DNA of 64,000 nt from JAVBKU01 sp031553875 (GTDB taxonomy: Bacteria > Bacteroidota > Bacteroidia > Bacteroidales > Rikenellaceae), in the NCBI GenBank assembly GCA_031553875.1, contig JAVBKU010000020.1, positions 62,001 through 126,000 on the forward strand, given 5' to 3'. The notes under the pieces were generated by a model. That model did not search any database and was not told the DNA's origin. It saw nothing but the letters and a program-made list of their open reading frames with translations. Below, one piece after another: positions 43,801 through 52,432 of the stretch. The translations under genes were made by a program, and so were the position numbers. How positions within the stretch are numbered: position 1 is the first letter of the stretch; each line of letters starts with the position of its first letter.

Positions 43801-44778
43801 TTATTTCGACAATTCGAGCATATTACGTATCGACCGTTCGGCTTTAAGGCGCTCCCCTTCATCTATCACAACCTCCGGGGCTTCATATTTCAGCGCCAAG
43901 TACATCTTTTCTAAGGTCACCAACTTCATGTACGAACAATCGTTACATCCACACGTGGAGTCCATAGGTGGAGCGGGAATAAACCTCTTGCTGGGATTGG
44001 CTTTCACCATTTTATGAAGTATCCCGGATTCCGTAGCCACTATATATGTCTGAGAGTCATCTTTCCCAGTAAAATCAAGCAAGGCTGCCGTGCTGCCTAT
44101 AAAATCAGCCGTCAGCAACACCACCTTCTTACATTCCGGATGCGCCAACACCTTGGCGTCAGGATACTGCTTTTTAAGCTCAAGTATCTTCTCGGCAGAG
44201 AATTCTTCATGCACATGGCACGCGCCGTCCCACACGACCATATTTTCGCGGCCCGTGAGGCTTTTTATATAAGCTCCGAGGTTGCGGTCTGGGGCGAAAA
44301 CAATACCCACCGATGGATCCACAGACTTCACTATATCCACAGCGTTACTCGATGTACAGGTTATATCCGTCAGCGCCTTGACCCCTATAGACGTGTTTAT
44401 ATATGAAACAACCTTATAACCAGGATATTGCTCGATAAACCGCGCCAGTTCCTCAGCCCTGCATGAATCGGCGAGCGAACAACCTGCATTCATATCAGGT
44501 ATCAACACTTTTTTATTAGGAGACAATATCTTGGCGGTTTCGGCCATGAAATGAACACCGGCAAAAAGTATGATGTCGGCTCCAGTGTTTGCGGCCGCCT
44601 GCGACAAAGCCAGGCTATCGCCCGTAAAATCGGCTATATCCTGCACTTCAGGTCTGGTATAGTAGTGTGCGAGGATCACGGCGTTCTTCTCCTTTTTAAG
44701 CCGGAGTATCTCCTTCTTCACATCTATATTTACAGGGATCTTCTCATCGACGAAACCCTTCGAGATATCAACACCCAT
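43801..44778 (-). CDS. nadA: Quinolinate synthase
   Basis: A 325-aa 4Fe-4S enzyme of NAD biosynthesis that joins iminoaspartate with dihydroxyacetone phosphate. The first domain shows A-H-Y-Y-T-R-P-E-V-Q (about 38-47), then G-V-H-F-M-A-E-T near 76. The three cluster Cys lie in G-C-S-L-A-D-S-C, in the middle region, and in S-T-C-G-C-N-D-C near the C terminus. nadB and nadC are not in the window. Upstream is the 635-bp AT-rich gap, which must hold its promoter, although I do not find a matching element. Confidence 0.95.
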   Translation of the reverse strand: MGVDISKGFVDEKIPVNIDVKKEILRLKKEKNAVILAHYYTRPEVQDIADFTGDSLALSQAAANTGADIILFAGVHFMAETAKILSPNKKVLIPDMNAGCSLADSCRAEELARFIEQYPGYKVVSYINTSIGVKALTDITCTSSNAVDIVKSVDPSVGIVFAPDRNLGAYIKSLTGRENMVVWDGACHVHEEFSAEKILELKKQYPDAKVLAHPECKKVVLLTADFIGSTAALLDFTGKDDSQTYIVATESGILHKMVKANPSKRFIPAPPMDSTCGCNDCSYMKLVTLEKMYLALKYEAPEVVIDEGERLKAERSIRNMLELSK

Positions 44779-45413
44779 CTTTTTATTTTCTTTTTTACTT
44801 AATTAAATTTAAATAAATATAGAGTAATAATAATAGCTTGTCAGTATGTTGATAAACCATTTTATACTCCACAAGAAATCAAACAAACAAACACTTAATA
44901 ACAACTTAACAACACATTTATTTTTATTAATCAACATAAAATCAATATACTAATAAAAATAACAAACAGAGGTTGATAGATGTTATAAACATATTCACAG
45001 TCTATTTTCTTTCAACAATCAGGTCTATTTTTTGTTAGGCGTGTGGTTTGTTTTATGTAACTGTTTTTTCTTGCATTTCTTCCAGGTTTGTATATACCCC
45101 CGGCTAATTTGTTTTTCCTAATGAAAATACCAGAATATCACAAAATTGTTTCAACACCGCCATCGCCACATTTTAACATTTTACAACAACTTAATATTTT
45201 TGTTATATCTTTGATAATTATATAGTTAAAAGAAGATCAACAATAATTATCAACACCTCGTGTATATATCTGATTTATCAGGATTTTATATGCCGGGAGC
45301 ATAAGTCCGACTGATTACACTCATTTTTAATTCATCACTCCCTTTTATATTATATTTTATTAAGCTATAATATAAAAACAAGGGATGTTTAATGTTAAAA
45401 TGTTGTTTATTAG
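44779..45413. other. AT-rich 635-bp gap, candidate replication origin
   Basis: No gene is visible. The stretch is markedly AT-rich against a GC-rich background. TGTTGATAA (44847-44855) and its exact reverse complement TTATCAACA (45247-45255) are each one base from the DnaA-box consensus TTATCCACA. Further ATCAACA copies occur near 44930 and 45236. ATATTCACA lies at 44991. A perfect 12-bp AT inverted repeat spans 45343-45377. TATCTTTG at 45206-45213 resembles a -7 element on the + strand, but no gene follows. Three parS-like sites lie 1.5 kb away. A role as oriC is possible but unproven. It must also contain the nadA promoter. Confidence 0.35.
45343..45377 (-). terminator. AT inverted repeat behind thiC
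   Basis: TTTTATATTATA (45343-45354) pairs with TATAATATAAAA (45366-45377) around eleven bases, 37 nt past the thiC stop. It could end the thiC transcript, but the stem is pure A/T, so cruciform or unwinding behaviour is the alternative. Confidence 0.35.
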
Positions 45414-46931
45414 CTACTTAATTGATTTGGTTATCTTCATAGCGCAGAAATGTGGGCCGCACATCGAGCAATGGTCCGCGCCCTCGCGTATCATCTCGAA
45501 GTGCATACGCCTGGCCCTCTCGGGGTCGAGCGATAGATTGAACTGGTCGTTCCAGCGGAAATCATACCGCGCCTTGCTCATCTGCAGGTCGCGCTCTATG
45601 GCGGCCGGGTGTCCCTTGGCCAGGTCGGCCGCATGGGCGGCAAGTTTGAAAGTTACCACCCCCTCCCTCACGTCATCCTTATTTGGGAGCGCAAGATGCT
45701 CTTTAGTAGTGACATAGCACAACATTGAGGTACCCATCCACCCTATCATGGCCCCGCCTATAGCAGAGGTTATATGGTCATATCCGGCGCCTATATCGCT
45801 CACCAGAGGCCCGAGGGTATAGAATGGAGCCTCGTGGCAATACTCCCTCTGTTTATCCATATTCTCCTGTATCTTGTGCATGGGAACGTGGCCGGGGCCC
45901 TCGATTATTACTTGTACATCGTGTTTCCAGGCTATCTTCGTCAGTTCGCCGAGAGTTCTCAATTCGCCGAACTGCGCGGAGTCGTTAGCGTCGGCGATAG
46001 ATCCCGGGCGCAGTCCGTCACCCAAAGAAAATGCGACATCATATTGCTTTAAAATAGCGCAAATTTCTTCGAAGTGCGTATATAGAAAATTTTCAGCGTT
46101 ATTATGTGTCATCCATTTGGCCAGTATCGAACCTCCTCTCGACACGATTCCTGTTATGCGTTTTGTCGCGTCAGGAACATATTCCCTTAATACCCCTGCG
46201 TGGATTGTAAAGTAGTCGACACCCTGCTCACACTGCTCCAGTAGCGTTTCTTTGTATATTTCCCAGGAAAGATCTTCTATGCGTCCGTCGACTTTTTCCA
46301 GCGCCTGGTATATGGGTACGGTCCCTATTGGCACGGGTGTATTGCGAAGGATCGCCTCGCGTGTCTTGTGTATGTCGGCACCGGTGGAAAGATCCATTAC
46401 CGTATCGGCCCCCCATTTGATCGCCCACAATGCTTTCTCGACTTCCTCTTCTATTGAAGACCCGAGCGCGGAGTTGCCTATATTAGCGTTGATCTTTACC
46501 AGGAACCGCCGACCTATTATCATTGGTTCAGCTTCGGGGTGGTTTCTGTTGCCGGGCAATATAGCCCTCCCTGCGGCAATTTCTTCCCTTACAACCTCAG
46601 GTGTTATGCCGCTTTCGGGATTATTCAGACTTTCGCGGATGGCCACATATTCCATCTCGGGAGTTATTATTCCTTGGCGCGCATACCATAATTGCGTACG
46701 GAATTCATCGCTCCTTCCCTTTCCGCCCCACTCCTTGACAACAGGAGGTAACCCCTTATGTATGTCTATTTTATAACCCTCGTCGGTGTATTTCCCGGTA
46801 GTGTCGTATGTGAGGAGTTTGTCCCCAGTCTGGAGCAGCACCTCTCTTACTCCTACCTTTATGGGATGCATAACACCGTCGAGATATATCTTTTTTGCGG
46901 AAAACTTACTTATATCAAAGAGTTTCTTCAT
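45414..46931 (-). CDS. thiC: Phosphomethylpyrimidine synthase
   Basis: A 505-aa radical SAM enzyme that converts aminoimidazole ribotide to the pyrimidine precursor of thiamine. The C-terminal cluster motif C-S-M-C-G-P-H-F-C (Cys-x2-Cys-x4-Cys) is intact. N-I-G-N-S near residue 150 and M-D-L-S-T-G near 190 are typical. It is somewhat shorter than the E. coli protein (about 630 aa), in line with forms lacking part of the N-terminal domain. No other thi gene is adjacent, and only 113 bp separate it from mnmG, filled by parS-like sites. No TPP riboswitch can be recognised there. Confidence 0.95.
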   Translation of the reverse strand: MKKLFDISKFSAKKIYLDGVMHPIKVGVREVLLQTGDKLLTYDTTGKYTDEGYKIDIHKGLPPVVKEWGGKGRSDEFRTQLWYARQGIITPEMEYVAIRESLNNPESGITPEVVREEIAAGRAILPGNRNHPEAEPMIIGRRFLVKINANIGNSALGSSIEEEVEKALWAIKWGADTVMDLSTGADIHKTREAILRNTPVPIGTVPIYQALEKVDGRIEDLSWEIYKETLLEQCEQGVDYFTIHAGVLREYVPDATKRITGIVSRGGSILAKWMTHNNAENFLYTHFEEICAILKQYDVAFSLGDGLRPGSIADANDSAQFGELRTLGELTKIAWKHDVQVIIEGPGHVPMHKIQENMDKQREYCHEAPFYTLGPLVSDIGAGYDHITSAIGGAMIGWMGTSMLCYVTTKEHLALPNKDDVREGVVTFKLAAHAADLAKGHPAAIERDLQMSKARYDFRWNDQFNLSLDPERARRMHFEMIREGADHCSMCGPHFCAMKITKSIK

Positions 46932-46947
46932 GTCTGTTTATTGCATT

Positions 46948-46963
46948 TGTTCCACGTGGAACG
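46948..46963. promoter_or_regulatory. parS-like site 1
   Basis: TGTTCCACGTGGAACG contains the perfect palindrome GTTCCACGTGGAAC, a form known as a chromosomal ParB-binding site (compare the consensus TGTTTCACGTGAAACA). It lies 17 nt upstream of the thiC start. ParB is not encoded in the window. Confidence 0.8.
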
Positions 46964-46987
46964 TTTTAATCGTTTCTTGATGTGTAT

Positions 46988-47003
46988 TGTTTCACGTGGA
47001 ACA
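46988..47003. promoter_or_regulatory. parS-like site 2
   Basis: TGTTTCACGTGGAACA differs from the parS consensus at one base and is identical to site 3. Its centre lies 40 bp from site 1, close to four helical turns, so bound proteins would sit on nearly the same face of the DNA. Confidence 0.85.
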
Positions 47004-47022
47004 AATTCGATTTAAGGGAAAA

Positions 47023-47038
47023 TGTTTCACGTGGAACA
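47023..47038. promoter_or_regulatory. parS-like site 3
   Basis: TGTTTCACGTGGAACA, identical to site 2, with centres 35 bp apart. It ends seven bases before the mnmG stop codon, so all three sites fit into the intergenic region between mnmG and thiC. Confidence 0.85.
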
Positions 47039-47044
47039 GTGGCT

Positions 47045-48916
47045 CTATCGACCGAAATATATGAGCAGTACGTTGATGTCGGCGGGCGAAACGCCGGGGA
47101 TCCTCGATGCCTGGCCAATGGTCGCAGGACGTATTTTGGACAGCTTTTGGCGCGACTCTATGGTTATAGAAGAGAGCTTGCCGAAGTCGAAATTGTCGGG
47201 GATACGAATGTTTTCGAGCCTCGACAGCTTGTCGGCGAGCTGCTTTTCACGTTCTATATACCCCTTGTATTTGACGAGTATTTCAGCTTCTTCTATCACT
47301 TCTTCTGTGTAGGCATTATTGGATAAAAACTCCTTTAATGCAGAAATATGCTCGGAAAGAGCGATTATTGTTGCGCTGTTGCGCGAAATTATCTCGAAAA
47401 GCTTCTTTTTTTGTGTCGGAACAGGCGAATCGATCGAATTTAAATAATCTGTTAATTCGCTCGGATCTGCGCCGGTGGTCTGCAAAAATTTTATAAGCGA
47501 TTCTGAAAGCTGTTTTTTTTGCGCCATCCGCTCATATTTTTCCTGTGTCGCAAGGCCTATTTTGTAACCTATGGGAGTAAGTCTCAGGTCGGCGTTGTCC
47601 TGGCGGAGCAGGATACGATACTCGGCCCGGCTGGTGAACATACGGTATGGTTCGTCGACCCCCTTGGTCACGAGGTCGTCGATCAGCACGCCGATGTAAG
47701 CTTCGTCACGACGGAGCACCAACGGATTTTCGCCGCGAAGTTTCAACACAGCATTTATTCCCGCCATCAACCCTTGGGCCGCAGCCTCCTCATATCCGGT
47801 CGTCCCGTTTATCTGCCCGGCTAAGTAGAGGCTGTCGACGAGCATGGTTTCGAGCGAATGGAAAAGTTGGGTTGGCGGAAAATAGTCATATTCTATGGCG
47901 TAACCCGGACGGAAAATATGCACATTCTCAAATCCTCTGATACGCTGCAGCGCCTCGATCTGCACGTGTGCAGGCAAGGAGGAAGAGAAGCCGTTGAGAT
48001 AATATTCGGTCGTACCCTCGCCCTCGGGCTCAAGGAAAAGCTGGTGCTGGTCCTTGTCGGCGAAGGTGCGGAGCTTGTCTTCCACGCTCGGGCAATACCT
48101 TGGTCCCACACCTTTTATGGTGCCATTGAACAGGGGTGAATCCTCAAATCCTGTGCGCAGAATATCGTGAACCTCGGTCGAAGTATAGGCCAAAAAACAA
48201 GGCAATTGCCGTGTAACAGGCTCTATATCAGGGCTGAACGAAAATTTAGAGGGCATCTCGTCGCCCTCCTGTATGGTCAAGGCGGAGAAGTCTATAGTCT
48301 TGGCGTCGAGCCTGGCGGGCGTGCCGGTCTTCATTCTACCCGCCTCGAACCCGAGCGAGGTAAGTTGTTCCGTTAGGCCGTATGAGGCCTCGTCACCAGC
48401 CCTGCCGCCCGGGGCGTTCTGCCTGCCGATATGCATCAGGCCATTGAGGAATGTGCCGTTGGTGAGGATCACGGCACGGGAAGAGAACTCCATCCCCATG
48501 CGGGTTTTCACCCCCCCTACTTTACCGTCTTCGACTATAAGCCCAGTCACACCGTCCTGCCAGATGTAGAGGCCAGGGATGCTTTCAAGCCTCTGTCGCC
48601 ACAACTCCGAGAATTTGTATTTGTCGCACTGGGCCCTCGGGCTCCACATAGCGGGGCCCTTGGAGCGGTTGAGCATGCGGAACTGTATCGTGGAACGGTC
48701 GGCGATCTCGCCCATACACCCGCCTAAAGCGTCTATCTCTCTGACTATCTGTCCTTTGGCTATGCCGCCCACGGCGGGGTTGCACGACATCTGGGCTATC
48801 TTGGTCATGTCCATGGTCACCAGCAGAGTCACGGCACCCATCCTGGCCGCCGCCGCCGCCGCTTCGCACCCGGCATGCCCGGCACCCACAACAATTATAT
48901 CGTAGTTGAAAAACAT
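47045..48916 (-). CDS. mnmG: tRNA uridine-5-carboxymethylaminomethyl modification enzyme MnmG (GidA)
   Basis: About 623 aa from the ATG at 48916. The FAD site V-V-G-A-G-H-A-G-C-E-A-A follows the start directly. The family motif G-T-P-A-R-L is near residue 205, and A-G-Q-I-N-G-T-T-G-Y-E-E-A-A-A-Q-G near 365. With MnmE it modifies the wobble uridine of several tRNAs. An upstream ATG (48943) would overlap ybeY and is less likely. In many bacteria this gene lies close to oriC, which is of interest given the parS-like sites behind its stop. Confidence 0.96.
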   Translation of the reverse strand: MFFNYDIIVVGAGHAGCEAAAAAARMGAVTLLVTMDMTKIAQMSCNPAVGGIAKGQIVREIDALGGCMGEIADRSTIQFRMLNRSKGPAMWSPRAQCDKYKFSELWRQRLESIPGLYIWQDGVTGLIVEDGKVGGVKTRMGMEFSSRAVILTNGTFLNGLMHIGRQNAPGGRAGDEASYGLTEQLTSLGFEAGRMKTGTPARLDAKTIDFSALTIQEGDEMPSKFSFSPDIEPVTRQLPCFLAYTSTEVHDILRTGFEDSPLFNGTIKGVGPRYCPSVEDKLRTFADKDQHQLFLEPEGEGTTEYYLNGFSSSLPAHVQIEALQRIRGFENVHIFRPGYAIEYDYFPPTQLFHSLETMLVDSLYLAGQINGTTGYEEAAAQGLMAGINAVLKLRGENPLVLRRDEAYIGVLIDDLVTKGVDEPYRMFTSRAEYRILLRQDNADLRLTPIGYKIGLATQEKYERMAQKKQLSESLIKFLQTTGADPSELTDYLNSIDSPVPTQKKKLFEIISRNSATIIALSEHISALKEFLSNNAYTEEVIEEAEILVKYKGYIEREKQLADKLSRLENIRIPDNFDFGKLSSITIESRQKLSKIRPATIGQASRIPGVSPADINVLLIYFGR

Positions 48917-48926
48917 AATCTTCCTG

Positions 48927-49352
48927 TTACCCCACTCCCTCAAATTTTGAGAGATAATAATCCTCCCTCTCGCGCATCTTCACACTCTCGGCCTTGCTTT
49001 TATCCTTGTAACCACACAGGTGCATTATCCCGTGTATGATCACCCGGTGCAGCTCCCTTTCGAACGGCGCCCCGTACTTTAAGGCGTTGCTGCGCACGGT
49101 GTCGATGCTGATGATAAGGTCGCCCGAGATAACCACCCCTTCCGAATAATCGAACGTGATTATATCGGTATAATAATCGTGGCCGAGGTACTCGTTATTG
49201 ACCTTTAATATATGGTCGTCACTGCAAATTACGATGGCCACATCACCCACCCTGAAGCCCTCTTCCGCAGTGCTTTCGCGTATCCACCGCGAAATGGCTC
49301 TGCGGCCTTTGAGCTTAAAGGAACAATCCTCTGTGTGGTATGTAATAGCCAT
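48927..49352 (-). CDS. ybeY: Endoribonuclease YbeY
   Basis: A 141-aa zinc protein of the UPF0054 family that acts in 16S rRNA 3'-end maturation and ribosome quality control. The zinc motif reads H-G-I-M-H-L-C-G-Y-K-D. The first two His fit H-x3-H-x5-H, but the third ligand place holds Asp instead of His. The N-terminal part (I-C-S-D-D-H-I-L-K-V-N-N-E-Y-L) is typical. It is located 10 nt upstream of mnmG, probably in one operon. Confidence 0.93.
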   Translation of the reverse strand: MAITYHTEDCSFKLKGRRAISRWIRESTAEEGFRVGDVAIVICSDDHILKVNNEYLGHDYYTDIITFDYSEGVVISGDLIISIDTVRSNALKYGAPFERELHRVIIHGIMHLCGYKDKSKAESVKMREREDYYLSKFEGVG

Positions 49353-49418
49353 GTATTAAGTGTGTTGCGTATCTTTTTAGGTGTAGTATCACGCCTCAGT
49401 ATTACTCTAAACTCCCTC

Positions 49419-50609
49419 CTACCTGCGAAGCCAAAGACCCGGATTGAGGTTGTCGGTCTCGCGCCATATCTCGAAGTGGAGCACGTTGTCTTCGCTGTTG
49501 TCGCTCGACGAAATACGGCCGAGAGTCTGCCCCGCACGCACCTTGTCGCCCTTTTTGACGGCTACGGTTTCGAGGTTTGAGTAGACGGTGATATAGTTGC
49601 CGTGGCGTACCATAACGCTGTTATTTAACCCCTGGAAGAAGAAGATCCTGCTCACCTCGCCCTCGAACACGCAGTTAACGGACGCGCCCTTCGAGCTGGC
49701 GATATTGACCCCTTTGTTGTTGATCATCAAGCCTTTCTCTGTGGGGTGCGCATGCACGCCGTATGTGTCGACGATCACGCCCTCGCGCACAGGATAAGGC
49801 AGGCGGCCCTGGTTCTGGTCGAACCGTCCGGTCAACTCCATGTCGTACTTCTCCTGTATGGCCGTTCGCTGGGTGGCCCTGCTCTTGCGGGCCTCCTCGG
49901 CGATTATCTTCTGTATCTGTTGCTGGAGCTTGTTTATGCGGCCTCTCTTCTCCTTCAGCTCGCGCGACAACTGGCCTTCTTTCGACCGCAGGGAGGTCAC
50001 GCTGGCCTGGTACTGTTTTTCGTCCTGGCCGAGGGTGGCCACCTCCTTATTCTTGCTCTCTCGCGTGGCGTCCAACTCCTTGCGCTTGGAGGCCAGCTCG
50101 GTTATCTGGGTGGATAGATTGCGGGTGAGGGAGTCTATCTGCGCCGCCTTTTGCTCCTGCACGTTGTTGTAGCGCTTCATGTACTCGATACGCATGGTGG
50201 CGTCGTTGAAATTCTTCGACGAGAAGAGGAACACCATGTAGTTGTTGAGCTTGTAGTTCTTGTAGGAGCTGTATATCATCTCGCCATACTCCTTTTTGAG
50301 GGTCTTTAGTTCCGCTTCCAGCTGTGATACGGTCTTGCTTTTGGAGTCCATGTCGCGGCCTATCATGACCATCTGTTGAGAGAGGCTGGAGATGATATTC
50401 TTGCGGCTGCGGATACGCGCCTGGATAAGTTTCAGCTCGTTCTGCGAGGCGCTTTTGTCCTTCTGGGTCTGCTTGAGGAGACTGTTGGCGATGCGGATCT
50501 CCTCCTCGGCGCGGCGGATGTCGTCGCGGAGCTTGTCGATGCTCTGGGCCAGGGCGAAGACACCGGCGAGGGAGCACAGGAGGGTTAATATGATCGCGCG
50601 GAGCCTCAT
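49419..50609 (-). CDS. EnvC-like murein hydrolase activator (degenerate M23)
   Basis: A 396-aa exported protein: signal peptide (L-C-S-L-A-G-V-F-A-L-A-Q), then a long coiled coil at residues 22-250, then a LytM/M23 domain at about 275-395. The usual catalytic H-x-G-x-D site is replaced (G-L-M-I-N-N-K-G-V-N-I), and only the last H-F-E-I-W-R is kept. This pattern is that of EnvC, which has no own activity but activates amidases at the division site, usually under FtsEX control. ftsX is in the same window but not adjacent. The start overlaps the TPR gene stop by 4 nt. Confidence 0.88.
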   Translation of the reverse strand: MRLRAIILTLLCSLAGVFALAQSIDKLRDDIRRAEEEIRIANSLLKQTQKDKSASQNELKLIQARIRSRKNIISSLSQQMVMIGRDMDSKSKTVSQLEAELKTLKKEYGEMIYSSYKNYKLNNYMVFLFSSKNFNDATMRIEYMKRYNNVQEQKAAQIDSLTRNLSTQITELASKRKELDATRESKNKEVATLGQDEKQYQASVTSLRSKEGQLSRELKEKRGRINKLQQQIQKIIAEEARKSRATQRTAIQEKYDMELTGRFDQNQGRLPYPVREGVIVDTYGVHAHPTEKGLMINNKGVNIASSKGASVNCVFEGEVSRIFFFQGLNNSVMVRHGNYITVYSNLETVAVKKGDKVRAGQTLGRISSSDNSEDNVLHFEIWRETDNLNPGLWLRR

Positions 50610-52381
50610 TTCTGTTCGATCGATTTCAGGCGTTTTTCGATTTCATCCTTATTATAACCCTGTTCGAGGGCCTTTTTCCAGTATACGGTGGCCATGAAGG
50701 TGTCGCCCGTCTTGAGCAATACGTCGCCGTAGTGCACCATCAGTTCGGGGTTGTTCTCCCTGTCGAGCGAGAGCGCCGTGCGCATTATCTTCTTGGCCTG
50801 CTCGTATTCGCCGCGCTTGTAGAGCACCCAGCCGTAAGTGTCCAGGAACGTGGGATTGCTCGGCGACAGCTCGTTGGCGCGGACGGTCATGGCGAGGGCC
50901 TTGTCGAGATTTTTTCCCGCGAGGGCCAGGTAGTAGCTGTAGTTATTGAGCGCGCCGGCGTTGTCGGGGTTGTAGTTTATGGCTTTGTCGTACATCTTGG
51001 CGTAGCCCTTGTTGCCCGACTGGTAGTAGAGGTCGCCCAGCGCGCCGCACGCCACACTGCGCGTGGAGTCGTCGTGGGCATATTTCAGGGCGAGGGCGTA
51101 GCCCTTTTCTGCCTCCGGATACTTCTTGAGGTGCGCCAGCGAGGCTCCTATATAGGTGTAGAGCGACGCGTCCGCAGGGGCCCTTTTTATGGCCATAGCC
51201 GAGTATTTGGCCACCGAGTCGGGGCGGGCCATAAGGTAGGACTCGATGCCGATTATCTGCTTGAACGGTTCGGCGTTGGTGGTTGTGTCGCTGATATACG
51301 ACTTGTACTGCCTCAGTGCCTCCTCCTTGAGGCCGCTGTAGAGCAGGTGGCGGGCGTAGAGGTCCTTGGCCTCGTACCGGTCGGGGTATTTCATCGCCAG
51401 CGTGGCGGCCACGTCGTTCACCTGAGCGTAATTCTTCGTGTAAAGCTCCTGCTTCCTTACCGTATTGTTGAAGAATTCTATCTTCCGTTCCAGGGGCACG
51501 TCGTCGCTCTGGAATATCTTTTTCGTGGTGGCCAGGAAGCCGGAATTATTACCCCTCAGCCTGAAATATTCGTTCAGGGCCACAATGGCATTAAGGCTCT
51601 TAGGGTTGATGGTCAGCGCCTTATCGAAGGCGTCGAGGGCTAGCGAGTCTTTGTTGGTTATGGAGTATAATTCGCCCAGGACCACGAACTGGTCTTCATT
51701 ATAGGGGGAACTTACGGTCAGCGCCTTGGCCTCCTCTATGGCCTTGTCGTAGAGCTTCATGCGAATGAGCAGCTGTCTTTTGTACTCGGCGAGTTCTTCT
51801 ATCTTGCCGAACACGTTCTCGGCCGAATCGAGCACCGAGATAGCCATGAAGGGCTTGCCTGTATGTTCGTGCAGGGCTGCCAGCATGCGGTAGTTGTCGG
51901 GGTTGGAGGGTGATTCCTCGATCAATTCCTCGTAAATAACCAATGCCGAGTCGTACTTCTCGTTGGCGATGAGCACCCGGCCCAGCTGCATCTTATACCA
52001 GGTATTGGTAGAATCGAGGCGGGTGGCCTCGGTGCTGTATTTCAGGGCGTCCGACGCAGAGGAAGCTATGTTGGCGAGCTCGTAATACGACGGGGCGTGG
52101 AGAGAGTCGAGCGTCAGGGCGCGGTTGAAAAAGGCCCTCGCGGCCAGCGTATCGCCGCCCTGGGAGGCCAGCAGGCCCTCGGAATAGAAAAAGGTGACCT
52201 TGTCCTCGGTCGACTTGTACAATTGCGCCTGGGAGCTGGAAATGGCCTTTAGGAGCTTCTTTTCGAAGGCAGGGATGTCCTTGGGCGTTTTTTCGCCCGA
52301 AGGGGCCTTCCGCCCCGCCGCCCCGCAAAACAGGGTCAGGGCCGACAGTACGACCAGCGGTATCAGTATCTTTTGCCTCAT
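50606..52381 (-). CDS. TPR-repeat exported protein
   Basis: A 591-aa protein with an N-terminal hydrophobic signal (residues 4-18, followed by F-C-G-A-A, a poor lipobox). About ten tetratricopeptide repeats fill residues 70-580, for example A-R-A-F-F-N-R-A-L-T-L-D, A-L-D-A-F-D-K-A-L-T-I-N-P and A-K-M-Y-D-K-A-I-N-Y-N-P-D-N. Such proteins serve as scaffolds in envelope complexes. It is coded directly before the EnvC-like protein with a 4-nt overlap, which suggests joint action at the cell wall. Confidence 0.88.
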   Translation of the reverse strand: MRQKILIPLVVLSALTLFCGAAGRKAPSGEKTPKDIPAFEKKLLKAISSSQAQLYKSTEDKVTFFYSEGLLASQGGDTLAARAFFNRALTLDSLHAPSYYELANIASSASDALKYSTEATRLDSTNTWYKMQLGRVLIANEKYDSALVIYEELIEESPSNPDNYRMLAALHEHTGKPFMAISVLDSAENVFGKIEELAEYKRQLLIRMKLYDKAIEEAKALTVSSPYNEDQFVVLGELYSITNKDSLALDAFDKALTINPKSLNAIVALNEYFRLRGNNSGFLATTKKIFQSDDVPLERKIEFFNNTVRKQELYTKNYAQVNDVAATLAMKYPDRYEAKDLYARHLLYSGLKEEALRQYKSYISDTTTNAEPFKQIIGIESYLMARPDSVAKYSAMAIKRAPADASLYTYIGASLAHLKKYPEAEKGYALALKYAHDDSTRSVACGALGDLYYQSGNKGYAKMYDKAINYNPDNAGALNNYSYYLALAGKNLDKALAMTVRANELSPSNPTFLDTYGWVLYKRGEYEQAKKIMRTALSLDRENNPELMVHYGDVLLKTGDTFMATVYWKKALEQGYNKDEIEKRLKSIEQK

Positions 52382-52432
52382 CGGTGTAATGCTGTACGCC
52401 CGCCTGCCGATAACAGGCTGGCAGACAGTGTG

